NCBI RefSeq assembly: GCF_025148125.1
Contig: NZ_CP102267.1
Location: forward strand, 2,118,501-2,182,500
DNA length: 64,000 bases
Source of the DNA: Blautia wexlerae DSM 19850
GTDB lineage: Bacteria; Bacillota; Clostridia; Lachnospirales; Lachnospiraceae
Direction: 5' to 3'
The notes beneath the pieces are model-generated. The model was not told where the DNA came from and searched no databases. It worked only from the letters and a program-made list of their open reading frames with translations. The number at the start of each line of letters is the position of its first letter. Positions within the stretch are counted from its first letter, which is position 1. Positions 18,512 to 27,707 of this stretch are shown here, in pieces. The translations under genes and the position numbers were made by a program.

Positions 18512-18760
18512 GAAAGAAATAACCAATCCGAAAGTGGGGGTGTTAGGAAAGGAGGTGGTGCAGACCAACAGAATTTTTGACAGAAGGATAAACTCTGGAT
18601 ACGGGAAGGGGTGATTCTATGATTGTAAGGTAATGCCAGATGGATATTTCGTTTGTAGCTGTGGATTTCTCATGAAGACTATAAAAAATTTAGGAGACAG
18701 GAGGAAATAAGTGAGTAATCCTAGGTAAAATGTGTAGCTACACCTCATGAAATATGAGGA
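18512..18760 (+). other. Degenerate stretch before the methylase
   Basis: No full gene. A 25-codon frame at 18633-18710 encodes a CxC peptide (MPDGYFVCSCGFLMKTI...), and an ATG at 18619 with a GAAGGGG site opens a frame that stops after four codons; one inserted base would join them. A good AGGAGG at 18700-18705 is followed by a GTG frame that stops after five codons. The pattern suggests remnants of a small gene and of an earlier methylase start. Confidence 0.4.
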
Positions 18761-20284
18761 ATGAAATATAGTTTGGTGAATTTTTGTGAGTTTGATAAAT
18801 ATGCAGCAAAGAGTTATTGTGCGATTCATGGTACAAGTGAAACATTGAATCTGGGAGATATTACAAAAGTGGACGAAAGGGAGATTGAACCGTTTAACAT
18901 GATTTGTGGCGGAAGCCCCTGTCAGGATTTTTCCCTGGCAGGCAAGCAGGCAGGCGCAGTTTGGAAATGCCGAAGCTGCGGGTATGAGTATAACCCTCTG
19001 CAGGTACATTATTCCAAAAGGGACGCCTGCGGCATGTGTGGTTCCCATGATATTGATAAAACACGTTCTTCCCTTCTGGTGGAGTGGCTCCGTATGATAC
19101 GGGGTGTCAAACCAATATGGGGAATTTATGAAAATGTAAAAAATATTGTAGGAAAAAAATTCCGGGATACCACATTCCGGTTGTTTGAAGAAGAACTGCA
19201 TGAATACGGATACCACACCTATTGGAGTGTTCTTAATGCAAAGCATTACGGAATACCCCAGAACAGGGAACGGGTATATCTGATTTTGATACAGAAGGAA
19301 ATGGATAATGGAACATTCCAGTTTCCAGAACCGCTGGAGTCCTTCCAGTGCCTTATGGATATTCTGGAGGATACGGTAGAGGAAAGATACTACTTATCCC
19401 AGGAAAAAGTACGCCGCTTGATTGAAGATATGGAAGAGAGAAAAGCGCTTTTGTTTGAGCCGGACGAAAAAAGCCTGAAGGCTTTTCGGGAAAACCGGGT
19501 AAAACGGGCCGGAAATATCAAAGGGGTGTTTGAACAGACTGGACGGGTTTATCTGCCAGACGGGTGCTGCCCTACGGTAACTGCCTGTGGTGGTGGCGGA
19601 CATCAGCCCAAAATTCTTCAAGTGGGAGATATTCATACCGGCTATGGTTCAAGCGGGGTTATTTATTCCCCTTTAGGAAGCAGCGGTGCGGTTTTAGCAG
19701 GGCATGACCAGCCAAAGATTGTAGAAAAATGTCCAGGAGCAATCCGGGGCAGGTATGACCCGGAAGGCCGGATTGTGCAGACTTTGGAACTGGGAGAAAA
19801 AGAAGTCTGCCATACCCTTACTTCTGTACAAAAAGATAATATCATTCTGGTACGTCAAAAGACACAGAAAGGTTATGAGGAATGTTTGGAAAATGGTGTT
19901 GTAAATCTTAGTTATCCGTCTGTGGAAAAACGGGGAAGGGTACAGGAGCATGGGGAACTCTGCCCTACGCTTACGACATCAAATGGGATACACCGTTTAG
20001 AGTCTTTGATCCGTATCCGGAGGCTGACACCTTTAGAATGCTTCCGGCTTATGGGCTTTTCCGATGCGGATTTTTGGAAAGCAAAAGAAGCAGGCATAAG
20101 CAACAGCCAGCTTTACAAACAGGCAGGAAATTCCATTGTTGTTGATGTGCTGTACTATATTTTTCTGGAACTATACAAAGCCATGCCATATCTGTTTGAG
20201 GATATTCGGCTTTCTTCCTTTTTCAGTGGGATTGGAGCTTTTGAAAAGGCATTGGAGCGTTTGGAAGAACAGGTAAACCAATAA
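18761..20284 (+). CDS. C5-cytosine DNA methyltransferase, circularly permuted, with zinc-ribbon insert
   Basis: 507 residues. Motifs run in an unusual order. The ORF opens at motif II (LVNFCEFDKYAAKSY), then motif IV with catalytic Cys54 (GGSPCQDFSLAGKQ), motif VI (ENVKNI), motif VIII (QNRERVYLI), IX (RLTPLECFRLMGF) and X (QAGNSIVVDVLYY). Motif I, the SAM-binding FSGIGAFEKAL, is at the very C-terminus (484-507). A CxxC...CxxC zinc-ribbon-like insert (about 69-92) follows motif IV. The target-recognition region repeats CPT(V/L)T / CHTLT boxes. ATG 18761 abuts GAGGA, a poor spacing. It probably methylates element DNA to evade restriction. Confidence 0.85.
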   Translation: MKYSLVNFCEFDKYAAKSYCAIHGTSETLNLGDITKVDEREIEPFNMICGGSPCQDFSLAGKQAGAVWKCRSCGYEYNPLQVHYSKRDACGMCGSHDIDKTRSSLLVEWLRMIRGVKPIWGIYENVKNIVGKKFRDTTFRLFEEELHEYGYHTYWSVLNAKHYGIPQNRERVYLILIQKEMDNGTFQFPEPLESFQCLMDILEDTVEERYYLSQEKVRRLIEDMEERKALLFEPDEKSLKAFRENRVKRAGNIKGVFEQTGRVYLPDGCCPTVTACGGGGHQPKILQVGDIHTGYGSSGVIYSPLGSSGAVLAGHDQPKIVEKCPGAIRGRYDPEGRIVQTLELGEKEVCHTLTSVQKDNIILVRQKTQKGYEECLENGVVNLSYPSVEKRGRVQEHGELCPTLTTSNGIHRLESLIRIRRLTPLECFRLMGFSDADFWKAKEAGISNSQLYKQAGNSIVVDVLYYIFLELYKAMPYLFEDIRLSSFFSGIGAFEKALERLEEQVNQ

Positions 20285-20399
20285 TTTCATAAGAGAAACC
20301 CAAAGCGGCAAATGGTCCATAGAGAGTCTTCCCATACTTGTTGGAAAGAGAGAAATTGCGGAAGAAGAAGCAGCCAGCAGGGAGTCTGTGCAAAAGCGT

Positions 20400-20740
20400 T
20401 GATAGCAGAATGGAAGAACTGCTGCCACATCAGACACAGGAGGCTGGCAGATTTGCTAACAGAACTGGGGTTTTGTTAGCAGAAATAGAAGTAGGAAGTG
20501 GAAAAACCGATAGCAGATGTTTGGAACTGCTATCGGTTTTTCCCTATATGGAACGCAGGTCTGCTATCAGTATCTGCGTTTTGCTATCTATGTTATCCGG
20601 GGTATTAGGGGGTGCCCCCTAACAAGATGGGATTTTGTACGGTAAAATCCGTATCTTGCAGAGGACTGGCATAGCCAGTCCGGACGCCGGGAAGTTATAC
20701 GGTGACCGATAGCAGGTCTTAGGAGTTGACTGCAGATAGC
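20400..20740 (+). other. Candidate oriT / relaxosome region with stacked inverted repeats
   Basis: About 510 bases without a gene lie ahead of mobC. Perfect inverted repeats: 20455-20461/20474-20480 (GCTAACA), 20500-20516/20527-20543 (17 bp), 20552-20558/20574-20580, 20605-20612/20615-20622 (TTAGGGGG), 20630-20636/20644-20650 (GGATTTT) and 20663-20670/20674-20681 (GGACTGGC). Just after the GGATTTT repeat is TATCTTGC (20652-20659), close to the P-type nick consensus ATCCTG^C, so the nick would fall after 20658. The word TAGCAG or its complement recurs many times. Position before MobC/MobA is what is expected for oriT; nicking itself is inferred. Confidence 0.7.
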
Positions 20741-20795
20741 GTTGGAGTAGAAATCGGTAGATGAAATATGTGATAAAGATAAGGAAAGGGGGAGC

Positions 20796-21119
20796 ATGAA
20801 AAAAGAAACAATGAAATGCAGAAAAGAAATCCGGCTGTACTCATGGGAGTTGGAAGAGTTACAAAAACAGGCAGAAAAGATGGGGCTTTCCGATTCCCAG
20901 TACCTTCGTATGCTGATTACCAACCGTCCCAGGGATTACCCGGAAATCCGTCAGGAACTGGAACGCATGAACCAGGAAATCAACCGGATTGGTGTAAACA
21001 TCAACCAGATTACCCATAACAATAACAGCGCCCTTTATTCCAGGGAAGATAAACACCGTCTGTATGTGTTTTTGAAGCAGATAAAAACACTGGTAAGCCA
21101 GGTGCAGGAAAGGCTGTAG
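20796..21119 (+). CDS. mobC: Relaxosome accessory protein MobC
   Basis: 107 residues, ATG after AAAGGGGGAGC. N-terminal ribbon-helix-helix (KEIRLYSWELEELQKQAEK) and C-terminal MobC helices (INRIGVNINQITHNNNS). MobC proteins open oriT and help the relaxase nick. Directly downstream of the oriT-like region and 3 bases before mobA, so the pair is one operon. Confidence 0.88.
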   Translation: MKKETMKCRKEIRLYSWELEELQKQAEKMGLSDSQYLRMLITNRPRDYPEIRQELERMNQEINRIGVNINQITHNNNSALYSREDKHRLYVFLKQIKTLVSQVQERL

Positions 21120-21122
21120 GTT

Positions 21123-22538
21123 ATGGCAATTACAAAGTGCCTGCACATGAAACAGGCAAAAACGGGTTATCCGGCAAAACATCTGGCAAATGGTCTTCGC
21201 TATATTATGAACCCGGAGAAAACAGAACATGGCCGCTATGTCTGTGGACATAACTGTATTCCTGAACAGGCATTATCCCAGATGGTAGATACCAAACGTC
21301 ATTTTGGAAAGCTGGATAAAAGGCAGGGCTACCATTTCATTCTTTCATTTGAGGAAGATGAGGTTTCGGAAGAAGAAGCCTTCCAAATGGTAGGAGAGTT
21401 TGTGACAGAATTTCTTGGGAAGGATTTTGAAGCGGTTTATGCAGTCCATAATGATACGGACCATATTCATGGGCACATTATTTTTAATTCAGTACGCTGT
21501 ACTACGGGATATAAATACGATTATAGAAATGGGGATTGGGAAAACATTATCCAGCCTCTGACCAACCGGATATGCAGGGAGCATGGTTTATCTGTGCTGG
21601 ATCTGGAAGAAGCCAAGGAAAAACGCAAACAAAAAGGACAGGAAGAAAAATCTCTTTCTGAACGGGACAGGCGGATCAGAAGAGATGTGGACCAGGCATT
21701 ACAGGACGCAGGTTCTTATGAGGAATTTCTTGAAAATCTTTCCAGCATGGGATATGAGTTGCGGGGAAGAAAGCGCCTTTCTGTTCGGGAACCCGGAGCA
21801 GGAAGGGCAAGGCGGCTTGACCAGCTAGGGGAAGAATATACAGAGGAAAAGCTTCGGCAGCGTTTTGGACGCCTTCCAATCCCGGAAATGACCGGAGAGG
21901 AGATACCGGTAGAATGGACGTATGTGTTTATCCCATACCGGGAGCGGCATTTGACCAGATACCAGAAGGAATGTTTTCTTCGCAGGTATCGGCAGGGGAA
22001 ACCAATGGCAAACTCTAAAACCTGGAAATACAGGGCAGCAATCCATGAATTGAAAAAATTGCAGGAGGAATTTGATTTTCTGGCAGCTTATCGCATACAG
22101 GATAAGGCGCAGTTGAAAGCCATTTCTGATGCAACAAAGGAACAGCTTTGGGAAAACAGCAGGGCAAGAAAGCAGCTACGAAAAGAAATGGTTCCTTATG
22201 AGGAAATGCTTCTGCTTCTCAATAAGCTGCAGGAAAAACAGATGGAAGCAGAACTTTATCAGGAAGGGTATCAGGAATTTTTTCAAGACCACCAGACATA
22301 CCAAAACCTTCTTGGGCAGTTAAAAGAAATGGGATATTCCTTGTCTGATGCAGAACAGACAGACGCTTATTTCTTTGAGAAAGAGGAGCGTTTGCGGATC
22401 GAACGGAAAAAAATCTTAAAAGAAAAAAGGATTGCAGAGCGTCTGCGTGAAAAAGCAGAAGAAAAAGAAAAGTTGGAAGCACAGCAGAAGGAAAAGAATA
22501 GGAAACCGTCTGCGAGGGGCAGAGGAAAAGGAGGGTAA
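21123..22538 (+). CDS. mobA: MobA/MobL-type relaxase (MOBP family)
   Basis: 471 residues. The N-terminal ~160 residues are the relaxase/mobilisation nuclease domain: the metal-binding histidine triad is in TDHIHGHIIFNS, and conserved tyrosines lie near the N-terminus (GLRYIMNPEKT). The rest is a long Lys/Glu/Arg-rich helical tail with a basic end. It nicks one strand at oriT and pilots it to the recipient through the VirD4 channel. The start is three bases after mobC. Family call is firm. Confidence 0.92.
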   Translation: MAITKCLHMKQAKTGYPAKHLANGLRYIMNPEKTEHGRYVCGHNCIPEQALSQMVDTKRHFGKLDKRQGYHFILSFEEDEVSEEEAFQMVGEFVTEFLGKDFEAVYAVHNDTDHIHGHIIFNSVRCTTGYKYDYRNGDWENIIQPLTNRICREHGLSVLDLEEAKEKRKQKGQEEKSLSERDRRIRRDVDQALQDAGSYEEFLENLSSMGYELRGRKRLSVREPGAGRARRLDQLGEEYTEEKLRQRFGRLPIPEMTGEEIPVEWTYVFIPYRERHLTRYQKECFLRRYRQGKPMANSKTWKYRAAIHELKKLQEEFDFLAAYRIQDKAQLKAISDATKEQLWENSRARKQLRKEMVPYEEMLLLLNKLQEKQMEAELYQEGYQEFFQDHQTYQNLLGQLKEMGYSLSDAEQTDAYFFEKEERLRIERKKILKEKRIAERLREKAEEKEKLEAQQKEKNRKPSARGRGKGG

Positions 22539-23492
22539 ATGACAGTAGAAGGACAACGGTATCTGGAAGAATGCCGGAAAGTTTTAAAAGAAGAACAGAT
22601 GGACGCAGTTTCTATGGGGCTGGATTTTGGTCTTCCTGTTTCAGATATTCAGAAAGTAGTTAAGAGCAACCAGGAAGCCCCGGTGATGAAAGCAATCATC
22701 ATAGGGCTTATGGAAGGGATTGGGGAAATCGACTTTTTATGCGAAGGAAATTATAACCAGTTCCAGGTACGGGAAATCGTAGAGGGCTTAAAAAACGGGC
22801 TGGATCTGGAAGAGGTGAAAACCTATGCCGGAAATGAACTGCCGGCCAGCCGTATGCGGACCATGCGGATACAACTGGAAGAGTCAAAGGCAAAAAAAGA
22901 AGTTCCGAAAGATGAAGAAATGCGTTCTTATATGAAAAATCTTATGGGGATCATGGAACAATCCATTCAGCAGTTCCGGGAAAGCAATGACCGTTTTACA
23001 GCCTTGTCCTCTCTGGTAAAGGAGCATGTTGTTGAAGAGAAAAACCAGGAGATTAAAGACCTGTATGAGAACCTGCAATATAAAGATAAAAACATACAGG
23101 AATTAAAAGAAAAGCTGGCAAAGAAAGAGCAGGAAATTCAGGAGCTGAAAAAAGAAGCAGAAAAATACAGGGAAAAAACAGAAGCTGCTTCCAGGGAAAC
23201 AAAAGTGGTATTGGAAGAAAAAAGCATACAAACAGCGGAAGGGCTGCAAAAAAGTAAGCGCCGGCTGCTTGGGATTGCCATGCTTGGAAAAAAAGTACCC
23301 AAAAGTGTTGTGGAGAAAATTCTGGAATATAACTTGTCCGCAGAACAGTTGGAAGAAATTCGCCAGTGTGTAGAAAGTGGGCTGGCAGATGCAGAAATTC
23401 TTCAGGTGATGGAGAACAGTCCTTCACCGGAGAGAATGAAAAAAATGCGGGAAATTATCCTTTTGATGCGGAAACGGAAGGCGGGTGTGTAA
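22539..23492 (+). CDS. Coiled-coil protein with helical repeats shared with the coupling protein, 317 aa
   Basis: ATG overlaps nothing and follows the relaxase stop directly. Residues about 17-55, 65-115 and 261-310 carry versions of one ~42-residue helical unit (consensus: EQ.EEI..G...GL....I..M.....S.E.M..IR). The same unit ends the VirD4 protein encoded four genes downstream (its last ~50 residues). Between the units lies a long coiled coil (about 165-240). Possibly a relaxosome-to-coupling-protein adaptor; this is inference from the shared repeat and position. Confidence 0.7.
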   Translation: MTVEGQRYLEECRKVLKEEQMDAVSMGLDFGLPVSDIQKVVKSNQEAPVMKAIIIGLMEGIGEIDFLCEGNYNQFQVREIVEGLKNGLDLEEVKTYAGNELPASRMRTMRIQLEESKAKKEVPKDEEMRSYMKNLMGIMEQSIQQFRESNDRFTALSSLVKEHVVEEKNQEIKDLYENLQYKDKNIQELKEKLAKKEQEIQELKKEAEKYREKTEAASRETKVVLEEKSIQTAEGLQKSKRRLLGIAMLGKKVPKSVVEKILEYNLSAEQLEEIRQCVESGLADAEILQVMENSPSPERMKKMREIILLMRKRKAGV

Positions 23493-23912
23493 ATGGCAGA
23501 ACTTGAACATGTGGTAAAAATATTTTCCCTTTTGGAAGCTGCCGAAAAGGAACAGCCCTTTCTTACTAGGGAGCAGAAACAGGATTTGTACCGTATTGCT
23601 TTTCATAAGGAGTCTATGGAAGAGGTAGAAAAAATTATTTTGCAGTTACAGGCGCCTCATGCAGGAAAGGAAGAAAAAGAGCGTATTCTTTATCATTACC
23701 TTGAACCGTTTTCTCAGGTTCCGGAAAATATTTTGCAGATTGAGAATTATATTTTTCAGCTTCAGTATATGACCTATGAAAAGGAAAAAGCAAACCACAT
23801 GCTGGAGGCTCTCTTAAAACAGGAAAATATCCAGTATGACCTGGAAGCCATGCTTGCAGAAGGAAAAACAAAGGCGGCTGTTTTAGCAAAAAAAGACAGG
23901 GCAATGGGATAG
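23493..23912 (+). CDS. Hypothetical helical protein, 139 aa
   Basis: Starts directly after the previous stop, so translation is coupled. All-helical, acidic, no signal or membrane helix. Not recognised. Lies in the relaxosome operon between the coiled-coil protein and PcfB. Confidence 0.65.
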   Translation: MAELEHVVKIFSLLEAAEKEQPFLTREQKQDLYRIAFHKESMEEVEKIILQLQAPHAGKEEKERILYHYLEPFSQVPENILQIENYIFQLQYMTYEKEKANHMLEALLKQENIQYDLEAMLAEGKTKAAVLAKKDRAMG

Positions 23913-23922
23913 GAGGGAGAGC

Positions 23923-25086
23923 ATGAGTGAAATACAAGATGCGGCGCAAATCATTAAAGTTTCCTTTGAAGGCGCAGAAATCATTCTGAAAATGGGAAAT
24001 ACAGGCTGGCAGTTTGTAAAAGATATTTGTGCGGTATTTAAAAAAGTTCTGGACCAGGAAAAATTGTCAGGGAAAACTTCTGTACAAAAGCTCCTGAAAA
24101 TGGGAGGCGATTTGCAGGTTTTCCGTTTTGAAACAAAAGACCTGGAACGGGTAAAAGCCCTGGCAAATAAGTATGGGATTTTATATTCCATTTTGCCGGA
24201 TTTGAATGAGAAGGACGGTATGAGTGAAATTTTGTTCCATTCCCAGGCAGCGCCCCGTATTCAGTCCATGATGGCAAAAATTGAACATTCCAATATTGGG
24301 ACGTTAGATGAATACTATGAAAATGCAGAGCCGGATAAGGTAGAGCAGTTGGTAGAAGAAGTAAAAAAGCCTGTCCTGCCGGAGCCGAAGGAGTGTGAAC
24401 TGGTTGCGCGGGAACTGGCGAAAAACCAGGTGGAGAAGATCAGTGATGTCCGTTCCCGTCTGAATATGACCTGGCTTCAGATCTGGCCGATTATCTGCTA
24501 CATGGAAGAACAGGGGATTTTGGAGAAAGGGAAGGAAGGTACGGTGACACTGACCAGGACACCGGAACAGATCGAAGAATTGGTAGATTCCCAGCAGTGG
24601 AAACAGTTGTTTGGGGAAGAGGAAGCCCAAAGACGCAGCACTGGAAACAGCCAGGAAACAGAAGAAAAGATGCAGGTCATTCAGCGTATCCAAAAGGAAA
24701 AGCGGAACAATCCAGGTGTGAATGCCATTACCATAGACCAGAAGCTGGTATATGAAGAAACAGAGCATCATATCAAAACCAGGATTCCGTACCGTAAGAA
24801 TGAATTTATCTGGCTGGACAAATCGGAAATTAGCTGGATTAATGACCATAAGACTATTTTTGCAGGATTGGAAAAGAAGAAGGAGTATGCAATTTTAGAC
24901 CTGGAGGACCGTTTTCTTAGAAAAACTTCGGGGGAAGATTTATATAGGGAAAGCTATGATCCGGTACGCAGGGAACGTGCCAGACAGGAGCAGGAAAAGA
25001 TACGCAGAAGAAGGGAACATAATTACAGGAAGACACAACAGAACCTGGAAGCAGGGAGAAGAAGCATACAGGGGCAAAGGAGGTAG
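23923..25086 (+). CDS. PcfB-like DUF3801 protein, 387 aa
   Basis: N-terminal ~150 residues fit DUF3801/PcfB (KTSVQKLLKMGGDLQVFRFE, then VKALANKYGILYSIL). A middle winged-helix-like part and an Arg-rich tail follow, so the protein is longer than PcfB of pCF10. PcfB binds the relaxase and the coupling protein PcfC; here the gene sits just before the coupling protein gene, as in pCF10. Confidence 0.8.
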   Translation: MSEIQDAAQIIKVSFEGAEIILKMGNTGWQFVKDICAVFKKVLDQEKLSGKTSVQKLLKMGGDLQVFRFETKDLERVKALANKYGILYSILPDLNEKDGMSEILFHSQAAPRIQSMMAKIEHSNIGTLDEYYENAEPDKVEQLVEEVKKPVLPEPKECELVARELAKNQVEKISDVRSRLNMTWLQIWPIICYMEEQGILEKGKEGTVTLTRTPEQIEELVDSQQWKQLFGEEEAQRRSTGNSQETEEKMQVIQRIQKEKRNNPGVNAITIDQKLVYEETEHHIKTRIPYRKNEFIWLDKSEISWINDHKTIFAGLEKKKEYAILDLEDRFLRKTSGEDLYRESYDPVRRERARQEQEKIRRRREHNYRKTQQNLEAGRRSIQGQRR

Positions 25087-25128
25087 AGAACCGGAGCAAT
25101 TCAGAAAAAGAAGAAACAGTCCTGGGGT

Positions 25129-27210
25129 ATGTATTTCATTGGAGGCGTAGCTTCCGGCTATGGAGGTTATCTCTTGAACGTGTGTTATCAGCCTGGAAAG
25201 GATATCAACTATTTTTTAAACCGTCTGGATCAGGTGATGGCAGCCCCGTTTGCCAATTATTGGAACGAAACTTCCTTAAAAGCAATCATTCTGGGGATTT
25301 TTGTATATGTGATCGGTATGGTCATGTATGTCACCAGCCGGAAAAACTATATGCCGGGTCAGGAATTTGGTACCGCTGTTTTTGCAGATCCGAAAAAGGT
25401 GGCAAAGCAGTTTGCGGATAAAGATGAACACAATAACCTGATCTTATCCCAGAATGTCAGGCTGTCCATGAATACCAGAAAGACTAGGAGAAACCTAAAT
25501 GTCCTGGTAATCGGAGGAAGCGGCGCTGGAAAAACCTTGTTCATGGTGAAACCCAATCTCCTTCAGTTAAGCAGGGCTTCCCAGATCATTACAGATCCCA
25601 AAGGGGAGATTTTAAGATGCTGCGGAGGTATGCTGAAAGCGCATGGATACCGGATACGGGTGCTGAACCTGGTGGAAATGGAGCAGTCTAACGGATATAA
25701 TCCATTCCGCTATATCCGCTCTGAAACAGATATTGTAAAACTGGTTACTAACTTGATCAATAATACCACACCGAAAAACGCACAGCCCAGTGATCCATTC
25801 TGGGAGAAAGCCGAGTCTTTGTACTTGCAGGCTATTTTTCTTTATGTGTGGCAGGAGTGTGAAATGGAGAAAAGGAATTTCCGTATGGTTTTGCAGCTTT
25901 TGAATGAGGCGGAAGTCCATGCAGACGGTTCCCCTTCTGATTTAGACCGGCGTTTCCGCAGACTGGAGAGAAAAAAGGGAAGCAACCACCCTGCTTTAAT
26001 CCAGTATAATAAAGTGGTACGGGGTGCAGGAGATACGGTAAGGAGTATCATCATTTCCGCAAATGCAAGGCTGGGATTGTTACAGAACCCACAAATTTTG
26101 CGGATTCTGGATCATGATGAAATGGAGATTGAGGAGATTGGGATTGGTGTTGATGGGGACAGAAACCGGAAGACCGCACTTTTTTGTGTGACGCCGGATT
26201 CGGATAAGAGTTATGCCTTTTTAATTGGTATGCTTTATTCCCAGATTTTCCAGGAATTGTATTACCAGGCAGACTTCCATTACAATGGAAAACTTCCCAT
26301 TAACGTGAATTTTATGCTGGACGAATTTGCCAACGTGCCATTGCCAGATGACTACTGCAGCCTACTTAGTACCATGCGTTCCAGAAATATTTCCTGTACC
26401 ATTTTTATCCAAAACCTTGCCCAGATCAAGGCTTTGTTTGAGAAAACCTGGGAAACCATACCGGGTAATTGTGATTCCCTGGTATATCTTGGTGGGAATG
26501 AACAGTCCACGCATAAGTATATCAGTGAGTCCCTGGGAAAAGGAACCATTGATAAAAAAAGCAGTGGGGAAACCAAAGGCCGGCAAGGGAGCAGTTCCCG
26601 GAATTATGATGTGCTGGGGCGTGAGCTTTTGACACCGGACGAAACCCGAAAGCTGGATAACTCAGAGTGTATTTTGTTAATCAGGGGTTGTGATCCTATT
26701 ATTGATAAGAAATACAATACTTTTGCACACTCCAGATTTTCGGAAACAGAAGATGGCGGGGGTGCGCCTTATATCCATGACAGAATGGCTGCCCAAAAAC
26801 AGGCGGTACAGATTTTAAGTGAAGAATCCCTGGATTATTATAAGAAGAAAAAGGAACAGGGAGAAGATGTTCAGATTGTGGAACTGTCTTTTGATGAAAT
26901 TTTTTCTTATGAGCCTATTCCTAAGAAGATTTTTTCGGAGGAAGAGCTGAAAGAGAACCAGAAGAAGAGAACGGTAGAGGAGGTGAGGCCGCCGAAGAAA
27001 ACGGAAAAACCGGTACAGACAGAGGAAGAAAAACTTTCTGAATTATTGGAAAGCCATGTTTATAATGAGGAACAGTTGGGAGAAATCATGCTTGCCATTG
27101 GTGCTGGAATTTCGTATGATAAAATCCTTCAAATGGCAGATACAAAAAACAGTGCTGAAAAGATGAAGGAAATCCGTAAAAAATTTACAAAAGAAACAGC
27201 CTCGGATTAA
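25129..27210 (+). CDS. virD4: VirD4/TraG-type coupling protein (T4CP)
   Basis: 693 residues from ATG 25129. Two N-terminal membrane helices (FIGGVASGYGGYLL and LKAIILGIFVYVIGMVMYV), Walker A VIGGSGAGKTLF, Walker B INVNFMLDEFANVPLP and the all-alpha-type region are present. The first helix is cut short by this ATG; codons upstream in frame (QKKKKQSWG from 25102) would supply its cytoplasmic Lys anchor, but the only start there is ATT 25099, after GGAG. The last ~50 residues are the helical unit shared with the 22539 protein. It links the relaxase-DNA complex to the secretion channel. Confidence 0.92.
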   Translation: MYFIGGVASGYGGYLLNVCYQPGKDINYFLNRLDQVMAAPFANYWNETSLKAIILGIFVYVIGMVMYVTSRKNYMPGQEFGTAVFADPKKVAKQFADKDEHNNLILSQNVRLSMNTRKTRRNLNVLVIGGSGAGKTLFMVKPNLLQLSRASQIITDPKGEILRCCGGMLKAHGYRIRVLNLVEMEQSNGYNPFRYIRSETDIVKLVTNLINNTTPKNAQPSDPFWEKAESLYLQAIFLYVWQECEMEKRNFRMVLQLLNEAEVHADGSPSDLDRRFRRLERKKGSNHPALIQYNKVVRGAGDTVRSIIISANARLGLLQNPQILRILDHDEMEIEEIGIGVDGDRNRKTALFCVTPDSDKSYAFLIGMLYSQIFQELYYQADFHYNGKLPINVNFMLDEFANVPLPDDYCSLLSTMRSRNISCTIFIQNLAQIKALFEKTWETIPGNCDSLVYLGGNEQSTHKYISESLGKGTIDKKSSGETKGRQGSSSRNYDVLGRELLTPDETRKLDNSECILLIRGCDPIIDKKYNTFAHSRFSETEDGGGAPYIHDRMAAQKQAVQILSEESLDYYKKKKEQGEDVQIVELSFDEIFSYEPIPKKIFSEEELKENQKKRTVEEVRPPKKTEKPVQTEEEKLSELLESHVYNEEQLGEIMLAIGAGISYDKILQMADTKNSAEKMKEIRKKFTKETASD

Positions 27211-27242
27211 AGAAGGCAGATTTTTGGAAACCTGTAGTTTTT

Positions 27243-27289
27243 GCATTACGCAGGGCAGGTTTTTAAAAATCTGTCTTTTTGCGTAATGC
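27243..27289 (+). terminator. Large hairpin between coupling protein and Maff2 genes
   Basis: GCATTACGCA (27243-27252) pairs with TGCGTAATGC (27280-27289); inside, CAGGTTTTT pairs with AAAAATCTG. No T run follows on the plus strand, so it may be an mRNA processing or attenuation structure rather than a plain terminator. A partial copy of the inner arm (GGCAGATTTTTGG) stands at 27215. Confidence 0.55.
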
Positions 27290-27321
27290 GGTATCAATCA
27301 CATGAAAAGGAGTAAAAAGAT

Positions 27322-27660
27322 ATGAAAATCAAAGAGGTTATCAGAAAGAAACAGAACCGCTTGAAAAAATCTCTACTGGGAGTCCTGGCAGTAAGCGCTG
27401 CCACTGTTTCCCTGTTCCCCCAGACTGTCATGGCTTCCGGGGTAAGTGACGTAACACAGCCGCTTATGAATTTAAAGACACTGGTGATCAGTATTATCGG
27501 TGCGGTGGGTGTGATTATCCTGGCAAAAAACGTGATGGAATTTGCACAGGCTTACCAGCAGCAGGACAGTTCTTCTATGAACAGTGCCATTAAAGGAATT
27601 GTTGCAGGGCTTATTATGGCAGCTATTTCCTCCGTTCTTACTTTCCTGGGAATCAGCTAA
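27322..27660 (+). CDS. Maff2-family / VirB2-like small membrane protein
   Basis: 112 residues after AAAAGGAG. A signal-like N-terminus (LLGVLAVSAATVSLFPQTVM, cut near ASG) is followed by two hydrophobic helices separated by a polar loop (AQAYQQQDSSSMNSA), the pattern of Maff2 proteins of Tn1549-type elements and of VirB2-type pilin subunits. Probably a membrane part of the mating channel. Confidence 0.82.
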   Translation: MKIKEVIRKKQNRLKKSLLGVLAVSAATVSLFPQTVMASGVSDVTQPLMNLKTLVISIIGAVGVIILAKNVMEFAQAYQQQDSSSMNSAIKGIVAGLIMAAISSVLTFLGIS

Positions 27661-27707
27661 AACCGTTCTTCTTTTTGAGATAAACAGATAAGAAGAGAGG
27701 TGAAGTG

